This document shows positions 11,837 through 19,046 of a stretch of DNA of 64,000 nt, piece after piece (the first letter of the stretch is position 1; the number at the start of each line of letters is the position of its first letter). Position numbers and translations under genes: made by a program. The notes below the pieces were generated by a model. It worked only from the letters and a program-made list of their open reading frames with translations. It searched no databases and was not told where the DNA came from. The DNA comes from Planctomycetota bacterium (GTDB lineage Bacteria; Planctomycetota; PLA2; JAEUHO01): contig JAJDEN010000046.1 in NCBI GenBank assembly GCA_029259775.1, positions 20,241-84,240 on the forward strand. The letters run 5' to 3'.

Positions 11837-12166
11837 CCACGACTCCTAGCCGTCGCCGCGCCCCGGCTCGACGAGAGCCGGCTCGGTGCGACGCGTGTGG
11901 TGTGGTGCACCAAAGGGCCTTCCCCAGGGACATGCCGCGGGAACGTCCCCCAAGGACATCCCGCCGCTCCTGGCGAACGCGCGGCCGACTCGGGAGCCCT
12001 GACCCGAGATGCGCGACTCGGCTGCGCCTCCCCATCCTACCCGGGACGGCACAGCGCGCGCATCCCCGGGCCCCCGGCGCGGAGGCGCGCAAGGACCTGA
12101 GCCAGGCACGAAGACCCGGCGGGCGGCCGTGCGCGGGGTGGGGAGCCTCGGGGGTAGCCTGCGTCC
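11837..12166. other. Divergent intergenic region of 330 bases
   Basis: This lies between the start codons of the HEAT-repeat gene (minus) and the degenerate-VWA gene (plus), so it should hold both promoters. I see no convincing sigma70 boxes, RNA gene or ORF. A loose repeat is present: AGGGACATGCCGCGGGAACG and CAAGGACATCCCGCCG at about 11926-11971, with GGGAC/GTCCC ends around the first. It could be a regulator site but is weak. Confidence 0.4.
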
Positions 12167-14686
12167 ATGAGGTTGCTCAGCGCAGTTCTGCTCGCCCTCG
12201 CCGTCGCTGCGTCGTGGGCCCCGGGCGCTCAGGCCGAGGACGAGCCGCCCGCCGCCGCTCGAAGCGCCGTCGTCGTGCTCGACCGGGGCGCCGACGCGCG
12301 CAAGGGCAGCGCCTTCGACGCGGCCAACGCGCTGCGCATCTGGAAGTCACTCGAGGCCCAGGGGGTCGCGACGAGACTGTTGGCCGCCGGCATCAGGAAC
12401 AGCGGCGCCACGGAACTGGCCGACGTGCCCCCCACGCGGGCCGGGCTCGCCGCGCTCGCCCAAGACGCCCGCTACGCCTTCGCCGGCCCGACCGACGTTC
12501 GCGCGGCGCTCGCGTGGGCGCTCGAGAGCGCGCCGACGGGCCCCGTGGATCTCGTGCTCCTGGGTCCGTGGAGTCCGACGTCAAAGCCGAAGACGCGCGA
12601 CAGCAAGAAGGCCAAGGGCGAGGACGCGGATCCGTTGGCGGGAACGATCGCCCGCTGGAACGCCAAGGCCCCCAAGGGCAGTCGTGTCCTCTCGGTCGGT
12701 GCCGGCCCGGGCCGCGCCGTGCTGAAGGACGCTCGTGGGTTCGCGGGCGACGGCCGCCTCGTCATCGGCTTCAGCAAGCCGGAGGCAACGACGAAGGGGT
12801 TCTCGCCCCTCCCGCGGGTCGGCCAGCCCGCAGCCCTGCTCGAAGCCACGGTGCAGATCATCGGCGACCTGCTGCGCATGGGCCCCCGAGCGCGCGGGAC
12901 GGAGCAAGGCGCCCCGGCCTTGCGTGCGCGCAGCGACATCACCGAAGACGAGCTCACGACAACCGCTACCGCCGGCCTGCACAAGGTGGTGGTCGGCCGA
13001 CGTCCCATCGACGGCCGCACGGTGACGATCACGTTCCAGCGGGCGACGGCCAAGGATCTGCACTGGCTGGCTCCGGCCCCGGAGGCGCTGACCCTCCGCT
13101 GGGACAAGCTCGCGCCGGATGCGCGCCTCGTCGGGCCGGATGAAGCTGCGGTGCCCACGTTCACGGCGGTGGACGTGGCAGCCGGCGCCCCCGTCTCCGT
13201 CTCCTACCGACTGCTGCGTACGCTGGCCGGCCGCACGCCTGCGTGGAAGGTCGCGGCCGAAGCAGGCAAGCTGCCGCCCGGCCTGACCGTGGGCATCGGC
13301 GACGAGGTGCGCACGACGCCGGAGATCGCGGAGACGGAGATCCGCGTCGTCTTCACACCCGCCGCAGGCAAGCCGCTCGAAGCCCAAGGCGTCATCACGC
13401 TCAGCGCCGATGGGATGCCCGAGGTCCTGCGTCTGCCGTTCGAGATCCGCGTGCCGCAGGGTCGGGCCACGCTTCGCGCCCAGGTGCGCGACGCGGCCTT
13501 GCCCCCCGCCGCGGCGGACAAGCTCACGACGATCTCCGTCGTGGCGGAGAACGCCAACGTGCCGGCCGCCATCCAGATCGTCGCGCGCTGCGACGGTGGG
13601 CAGGAGCGTTGGCTGCGCGCGCGCGTCACGTCCCCGGGCGGCGATGTCGCCACCTGGCGTCTGGACAAGGCGCTGGTGCTCGACGTCGGCGTCGAGCGCA
13701 CGCTCGCCTTCGACGTGCTCCCCGGCTCGCCGGTGGAACTCGCCTGGCCGTGTCTGGTGACGCTCACCCCCAAGGCCATCGACGGCATGGCGTTGAGCGG
13801 GGAGGCCGTGATCACCATCCGCCAGCGCCGTCCCCGCATCGTCCTCATCGGCACCGCGCCCGAGTATCGCCTCGAGGACGAGACGATCGTGGCCGACACC
13901 CCGCTGGTCCTGCAGTTGGATGCCGACGGCGGCGACGGGGACTGGCTGCTCGCCCTGCGTTCGGTCGCGCCGTCCGTGCGCCAGAGCGGGGAGGCGCCCA
14001 TCGGCTGGCAGGCCGTGACGCGCGGCGAAGGCATGTGGCATCTCGTGCCGACCGGCCGCTGGAGCGGCCCCACCCCCAGCATCTTCAGTCCCCGGGAGGT
14101 ACCGCTGGAACTCGAGATCTCGTGGTCCGAGGGAGGGGCGCCCGGCAAGGTCGGCATCCCCGTGAACGTGCCCGCACGCTGGGGCAAGCGCGGCTTCCTC
14201 CTTGTCGCGCTCGCTGCGATGGCGCTGCTCATCGCGCTCATGACCATGACGTTCATGCGGACACCGCCCGTGTCAGGCACGCTGCTCTACACGATCGACG
14301 GCCTCGGCGGCGCCGTCGGACGGCTCGACCTGGCTCCCGTCGGCCGCCGCGTCCGGACGATCACCGCGGACGAAAAGGGCCGCCTCTCGATCGCTGGTGG
14401 CGGTGAGGTGATCGGCAAGATCCGGCCGACGCGCGTCGGAGGCATGCTCGAGTACGCCGATGCGATGGGCTCGCGCGAGCGGCGGCTGCTCGTGGACGGG
14501 CTCTCCCTGCGCACCGATCGGCACCTGGTGCGCTACGTGTCAGGCCGAGCGGCGGCCGCCGCCGACGCCCCCCTGGATGTGCCCGATCTTCTCGGTCCCG
14601 AGTACGACATCGAGACAGGTCGCGTCGGGGACTCGGGTGACGAGGCCTCCGGTGGGCAGGCAGCGCCGGGCGCCCAGGGCGACTGA
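12167..14686 (+). CDS. Membrane-anchored protein with degenerate VWA-like domain
   Basis: The 839-residue protein starts with a signal peptide (MRLLSAVLLALAVAASWAPGAQA). The following 220 residues read like a von Willebrand A domain (SAVVVLDRG, PTDVRAALAWALES, PVDLVLLGPWS), but the metal site DxSxS is replaced by DRGAD and the later DG pair is missing, so metal binding is unlikely. Beta-sandwich-like segments follow to about residue 675. One transmembrane helix comes next (FLLVALAAMALLIALMTMTFM), then a cytoplasmic tail of about 130 residues containing IDGLGGAVGRLDLAPVGRRVRTI. The topology is therefore a large periplasmic part with a small cytoplasmic domain. The function is not known to me. 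Confidence 0.75.
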   Translation: MRLLSAVLLALAVAASWAPGAQAEDEPPAAARSAVVVLDRGADARKGSAFDAANALRIWKSLEAQGVATRLLAAGIRNSGATELADVPPTRAGLAALAQDARYAFAGPTDVRAALAWALESAPTGPVDLVLLGPWSPTSKPKTRDSKKAKGEDADPLAGTIARWNAKAPKGSRVLSVGAGPGRAVLKDARGFAGDGRLVIGFSKPEATTKGFSPLPRVGQPAALLEATVQIIGDLLRMGPRARGTEQGAPALRARSDITEDELTTTATAGLHKVVVGRRPIDGRTVTITFQRATAKDLHWLAPAPEALTLRWDKLAPDARLVGPDEAAVPTFTAVDVAAGAPVSVSYRLLRTLAGRTPAWKVAAEAGKLPPGLTVGIGDEVRTTPEIAETEIRVVFTPAAGKPLEAQGVITLSADGMPEVLRLPFEIRVPQGRATLRAQVRDAALPPAAADKLTTISVVAENANVPAAIQIVARCDGGQERWLRARVTSPGGDVATWRLDKALVLDVGVERTLAFDVLPGSPVELAWPCLVTLTPKAIDGMALSGEAVITIRQRRPRIVLIGTAPEYRLEDETIVADTPLVLQLDADGGDGDWLLALRSVAPSVRQSGEAPIGWQAVTRGEGMWHLVPTGRWSGPTPSIFSPREVPLELEISWSEGGAPGKVGIPVNVPARWGKRGFLLVALAAMALLIALMTMTFMRTPPVSGTLLYTIDGLGGAVGRLDLAPVGRRVRTITADEKGRLSIAGGGEVIGKIRPTRVGGMLEYADAMGSRERRLLVDGLSLRTDRHLVRYVSGRAAAAADAPLDVPDLLGPEYDIETGRVGDSGDEASGGQAAPGAQGD

Positions 14687-14708
14687 CACGCGCACGCGTC
14701 GCTGGGCC

Positions 14709-15311
14709 CTACGAGGGAAGCGGCGGGCCGGCGTCATCCGCGGGCGGAAGCCCCAGCGCGGGCGCGTCCTCCGCGACGGAGGGCATGCCGCCGACGGTGC
14801 CCTCCTCCGCGCGCACGCCCGCCGCGCGCTCCTCGGCACGCTTGTCGGCGAGTTCGATCGCCATGTCGACGGCTTCCTCGGGCGTGCGGGCGGCAGGAAG
14901 GAAACGATCGAACAACGCGTTCGGATCGAGGTTCCACGTGCCCAGCCCCACGACGGGGATGCCGTGCTTGAGCGCGATCGCAATCTCGCTGAGCGTCCCG
15001 AGACGACCCGCCACAGCGATGGCCGCTTCGCCCGCCGTGGCGACGAGGACGTTCCGCGCGTCGCCGAGGCCCGTGGGGATGACGTAGTCGACGTAGGGGT
15101 TCGCGTCGTTGCGGTTGTACGTGCGCACGATGCCGATGGTGGTGCCGCCGGCCTCCTTCGCGCCCATGCAGACGGCTTCCATCACGCCGAACAGTCCGCC
15201 GCACACGACGCCGAAGCCGCGCTCGGCAAGCAGTCGTCCGACCTGCGCCGCGTGGTTGTAGTCGCGGCGGCTGGGGTGGCCGGGTCCGAAGACGGAGATC
15301 ATGCGCTCCAT
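14709..15311 (-). CDS. LOG/TIGR00725-family protein (Rossmann-fold, lysine-decarboxylase-like)
   Basis: I chose the ATG giving MERMISVFGPG; the open frame continues 82 residues upstream but with arginine-rich shadow composition, and an alternative ATG is three codons downstream. The 200-residue protein has a nucleotide-binding fold with GFGVVCGGLFGVMEAV and AGRLGTLSEIAIAL, the positions of the GGxxGxM and PGGxGTxxE motifs of LOG-family phosphoribohydrolases. The second motif is altered, as is usual for TIGR00725 proteins. Substrate is unknown. About 30 Ala/Pro/Glu-rich residues extend the C-terminus. It is the last gene in a minus-strand group and ends 22 bases from the convergent gene before it. 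Confidence 0.85.
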   Translation of the reverse strand: MERMISVFGPGHPSRRDYNHAAQVGRLLAERGFGVVCGGLFGVMEAVCMGAKEAGGTTIGIVRTYNRNDANPYVDYVIPTGLGDARNVLVATAGEAAIAVAGRLGTLSEIAIALKHGIPVVGLGTWNLDPNALFDRFLPAARTPEEAVDMAIELADKRAEERAAGVRAEEGTVGGMPSVAEDAPALGLPPADDAGPPLPS

Positions 15312-15382
15312 GCCCTGATCATCCGGATCCCGTCGACAGGATGCAACCCACCGTCCCCAGGACCTGCTCCGAGACCGGGTTC

Positions 15383-18235
15383 TCAGCCTGCCGGCACCGG
15401 CGCGGGAGGCGCGTCGGGCGGGGCCGCGGCGGCGTCCCCGAGCGCCGCGTCCTCCTCCGTGGCTCCGGTCCACGCCCCGCAGAGCGAGGCGCAGACGAGC
15501 AGCAGGATCACGTCCGCGGCGGCGTAGGCGAAGACGGTGTACGCCTTCGTCATCCACCAGTTGTTACGCCACCAGGCCCAGATGGCGGTGGCAATGGCGG
15601 CGCCGCGGGCGGCGAAGGAGAGCGCGAGATCACCGAGAACGCAGCGCAGGGTGCCCCCGGTCGCGCCGGCCGTGCGCTCGATCGCACGGCTCAGGGCGGC
15701 GACGATCAGGATCCAGGGCAAGGCCATGCGCAGCGCCAGCTGGATGCCGGCGACCATGATCTGCCAGGTGATGACCGCGCCCCCGGCCGCGTCGAGCGGC
15801 TGGGCGTCCCCCCCGCCCAGCCCGGCGAAGGCCTGCCCCACGTCCAGCGTGGAGAAGCTCTCCTCGAATCCCATGGCGTGGAAGACGGCGGTCCGGACCG
15901 CCAGGATGCCCACGGCGAGCCACGCCAGCGCGGTCCGACCGGTCGGGACCTGGGCGCGGGCGGCGAGCGCGGCGCCGACGGCAACCAAGGCGAAAACGGC
16001 GAACTCCGCGTCCATCACCGAGAGCCGGCGGGCGAGCGCCACGGCCGCGAGGATCCGCACGAGCAGGCGGCCGTTCGCCGAGCCGCGGAAGATCGTCACG
16101 ACCAGCGCGGCCAAACCGAGCGCGTTCACGGCCATCACCACGATCATCGAGAGCGGCGTGCCCGGCGCGAGGTCGATGCCCGCGAGCCATCCTTGGTCCG
16201 CGTCGAGCCGCAAGAAGAACGCACCGCCGAGGGCCAGTGTCGCCAGGAGGATGCCGGGCAGGTCGGCGGCTCGGTTCCCGGGGCGGAGCCGCACCAGGAT
16301 CGGCACGAGGAGCGTCAGCGCCGCGCCGGTGAACAGCCAGGTGAGGTCGCGCATCGGCGTGAGATTGACCCACGGATCCAGGTCGCTGCCCTCGGCCAGG
16401 CGCGTCGCGACGAAGAGGACGATGCCGAGGAGCGCCAACGCCGCACGTTCCCACACGGGCCGGCCGCGCAGGCCCCGCGACCACACCATCCACAGCACGA
16501 TCGCCACACCGGCGACGCCGTACAAGTGGCGCAAGCGGACGTAGGGATCGATGAAGGGCCGCATGGTGAGCGTGAAGCCGATCAGCACGCCGCCGAAGGC
16601 GGCGATGAGACCAGGCGACGCGCGCGTGGCTGCGGCGATGCTCGCGCCCATCCGCCGCGGCCGTAGGAACACCGCACACAGCACAGCCAGGATCAGCACG
16701 ACGACGAGGCTGCGATCGAGCGACCCGTCCTCCGTGATCGGCCCCGTGAAGGTCTCCTGCAGCGTCAGCCCCGCCCCCGTGAGGATCGGCACCGAGGCCA
16801 GGCAGGCCACGGTGAAGGCCGCCCCACGCCACGCGTCGATGCCCAGGGCGCGCGCGGCGCCGTAGCCACCGGCGAGGACGAGCCCCCCCGCGACGGGAGC
16901 GGATACGGAGAGCGCGCTGGAGAGGGTCGAGAGCATGTCGAACGTGAGCAGGAAGGCCAGCGTCAGGCCGGCCAGCGCGGCGAGGGCGGCCCGGGAGGCC
17001 ACACGCGCGCTGAGGCCCGGTGCGGAGACGATGGCCACGAGGACAACGAGCCAGATCGCGGCGACGAGAAGAGCGAGCGTGGCGTGCCCGGCCGAGTTGG
17101 GGCGGAGCAGGTCGTTGACCTCGTCGGTCAGCGTGAGCACGGAGTACTCGGCGCGGCGGCGCTCGATCACGTCCACGGCGTCCCCGTGCAACGAACGCGC
17201 CACCTGGATGCGTGCTTCGAGGTAGGCAATGAGCGCGCCCTCCTCGATCTCGCGCGGGAGGTCCATGAGGCGCCGGTCGGGCGGTGCGTCGGCGAGTGGC
17301 GGCTGCGGAAGGCCCATCAGCGCACACAGCGTCGGCGCGAGGGCGCACTGATCGACCGGCTCGCTGCCGCCGCGGCTCGGCAGATGCGCGCGGGCGACGC
17401 CGGGCCCGACGATCACGAAGGGCGCACGCTTGGCGACGGCCTCGCCGCCGCCGTGTGTGCCCATGCTCGAGACGCCGTGGTCCGACGCGATCATCACGGT
17501 GCCCTTGGGATGGCGCTTCAAGAACGCCTCGACGACGCCTTGGATCTCGCCGTCGACGAGGCTACAGGCCTTCCGGTACTCCGGGCCGAGCGCCCCATAC
17601 TTGTGACCCGCGTGGTCGGGCTTCGTGAGGTGCAAGGTGAGACAGTCGGCGCCCGCTTGGATGCGCTCGAGGATGTGCGGGATGGCCTGGGCGTCGCACT
17701 TGCCCTGGTCGACCGGGCCCTGGTCGGAGAACTGCTTCACATCGCGCTCAGGGTGCGGGTAGGCGTCCTCGCAGAACTGGAACGCCGCGGCGTCACCGCC
17801 GTGCGCCGTGTGGGCCCCGCGCTCGAAGAGGTAGTGGATGATGCTGCCGCGGACCTTGCGCGCCTTGAAGTTGCGGAAGCCCGTGAGCAGGTCGGGCCGC
17901 CGCCCGGTCAGCAGGGCGCGCACGCAGGGCGCCGTCAGGGTCGGCTCGCCGGCGATGGCCGTGCCCCAGGCGCCGCGCTTGGCGAAGTCCTGCAGCCAGG
18001 GCATCGGTGCGTCCTTCGTCGCCCACGCCACGTCCTCTCGCAAGCCGTCGATGATCACGAGGCAGAACGGCGGCGCTTCGTCGGTGCGCGCGCCGACGTC
18101 CGGCAAGGTGACCGGCGCGGGGACCTTCATCCACGCCTCCATCGCGAGGCGACCGACGCCGATGAGGCCGAGAAGCGTCAACGCGAAGACAATGAGCACC
18201 CGGGCGGGAGGATGTTGGGAAGCGTGCGGGATCAC
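15383..18235 (-). CDS. Alkaline-phosphatase-superfamily membrane transferase resembling GPI-ethanolamine-phosphate transferases
   Basis: The 950-residue protein starts with GTG. One N-terminal transmembrane helix (about 12-34) is followed by an extracytoplasmic alkaline-phosphatase-fold domain (about 55-365) and roughly a dozen hydrophobic helices. Metal and active-site residues fit the superfamily: D63 in IIDGLRED, the nucleophile T99 or T101 in GEPTLTAP, D207/H208/H211 in KPDHAGHKYG, and D252/H253/H261 in SDHGVSSMGTHGG. The order of these motifs, the ALLTGRRPDLL segment and the long polytopic C-terminus match PIG-O/PIG-G-type enzymes that add phosphoethanolamine to GPI anchors. GPI anchors are not known in bacteria, so the acceptor is probably another envelope lipid or glycan; this is inference. 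The start overlaps the stop of the upstream membrane-protein gene (GTGA). Confidence 0.8.
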   Translation of the reverse strand: MIPHASQHPPARVLIVFALTLLGLIGVGRLAMEAWMKVPAPVTLPDVGARTDEAPPFCLVIIDGLREDVAWATKDAPMPWLQDFAKRGAWGTAIAGEPTLTAPCVRALLTGRRPDLLTGFRNFKARKVRGSIIHYLFERGAHTAHGGDAAAFQFCEDAYPHPERDVKQFSDQGPVDQGKCDAQAIPHILERIQAGADCLTLHLTKPDHAGHKYGALGPEYRKACSLVDGEIQGVVEAFLKRHPKGTVMIASDHGVSSMGTHGGGEAVAKRAPFVIVGPGVARAHLPSRGGSEPVDQCALAPTLCALMGLPQPPLADAPPDRRLMDLPREIEEGALIAYLEARIQVARSLHGDAVDVIERRRAEYSVLTLTDEVNDLLRPNSAGHATLALLVAAIWLVVLVAIVSAPGLSARVASRAALAALAGLTLAFLLTFDMLSTLSSALSVSAPVAGGLVLAGGYGAARALGIDAWRGAAFTVACLASVPILTGAGLTLQETFTGPITEDGSLDRSLVVVLILAVLCAVFLRPRRMGASIAAATRASPGLIAAFGGVLIGFTLTMRPFIDPYVRLRHLYGVAGVAIVLWMVWSRGLRGRPVWERAALALLGIVLFVATRLAEGSDLDPWVNLTPMRDLTWLFTGAALTLLVPILVRLRPGNRAADLPGILLATLALGGAFFLRLDADQGWLAGIDLAPGTPLSMIVVMAVNALGLAALVVTIFRGSANGRLLVRILAAVALARRLSVMDAEFAVFALVAVGAALAARAQVPTGRTALAWLAVGILAVRTAVFHAMGFEESFSTLDVGQAFAGLGGGDAQPLDAAGGAVITWQIMVAGIQLALRMALPWILIVAALSRAIERTAGATGGTLRCVLGDLALSFAARGAAIATAIWAWWRNNWWMTKAYTVFAYAAADVILLLVCASLCGAWTGATEEDAALGDAAAAPPDAPPAPVPAG

Positions 18236-19002
18236 GGCAGGCGGCCCGTTTCGAGGTAGCGCAGCGCCAGGAAGGCGAGCGCCGCCATGGTCGCGGCGCT
18301 GGCCACGTAGACGCGGAACCAGTTGCGCGTGCTCACGCCGAAGAAGCCCGCCACACCGAGTACGGCGCCGCCCGCGAGGAGCGCCATCCAGCCGTGGCCC
18401 AGGCCGCTGCTCGAAGTGCCTTCACGCAGCGCCTGCCCGATGAACGTGTGCGTGAAGCGGCACGTCGCGGCCAGGACCACGGCGGCCACGCCCACGAGGA
18501 TGCAGAGGATCAGCACCGGGGCCCGCGCGCGGCGGAAGCGGTGGAAGAGGAAATACGCCGCAAGCAGGAAAGCGCCGATCGGGATCCCGTACAGCAGGAT
18601 CCGCAGCAGCTCGAGCCGGCGCTGGTGCGCGCCGGCTTCCACGCCGGGGTTCATCGTGGCGTCCAGCTCGGCGCTGAACGTCTGCGCCGTGCGAACCCAG
18701 CGAATCAGGTCGGCGCCCCGCAGCGTTCCCTCGTCGACCATGGATTGGGCGATCTCGCGAAAGGCCTCCCCCCCAGCGGGCGGCGTCTCGCGGGCATCAA
18801 GATCCCGGTTCACGGCCTCCAGGAACTGCTGCGCACGCTCGGGCTCGATCAGGACCCAGGGCAGGAAGAAGCTCACACCGACGCAGAGGGCCGCGAGTGC
18901 CCCGGCCAGACCGGTCACGCGCAGGCGCGGACGCGCAGGCTCAGGCGCGGAGGCCTCGGCCGTCGCGCCCTCCTTCGGAGGGGGGGGTGATGCTTCTCCC
19001 AT
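18232..19002 (-). CDS. Four-helix membrane protein of unknown function
   Basis: The 256-residue protein has a Pro/Glu/Ala-rich cytoplasmic N-terminus, a first helix (VTGLAGALAALCVGVSFFLP), a periplasmic loop of about 100 residues, and three further helices. I do not recognise the family. Its stop codon overlaps the GTG start of the GPI-EPT-like transferase gene by four bases (GTGA), so the two are very likely translated together and may work together. A run of eight C bases lies in codons 6-9 on the coding strand. It diverges from the UvrA-like gene, with only 44 bases between the two starts. Confidence 0.75.
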   Translation of the reverse strand: MGEASPPPPKEGATAEASAPEPARPRLRVTGLAGALAALCVGVSFFLPWVLIEPERAQQFLEAVNRDLDARETPPAGGEAFREIAQSMVDEGTLRGADLIRWVRTAQTFSAELDATMNPGVEAGAHQRRLELLRILLYGIPIGAFLLAAYFLFHRFRRARAPVLILCILVGVAAVVLAATCRFTHTFIGQALREGTSSSGLGHGWMALLAGGAVLGVAGFFGVSTRNWFRVYVASAATMAALAFLALRYLETGRLP

Positions 19003-19046
19003 CGGAACGGCTCAATGTAGCCGCACGCGGCGCCTACCATGCCCCG

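Noticed and set aside
12167..14686. Functional VWA adhesin
   Set aside because: The DxSxS metal motif and the later DG pair are missing, so only a VWA-like fold is claimed.
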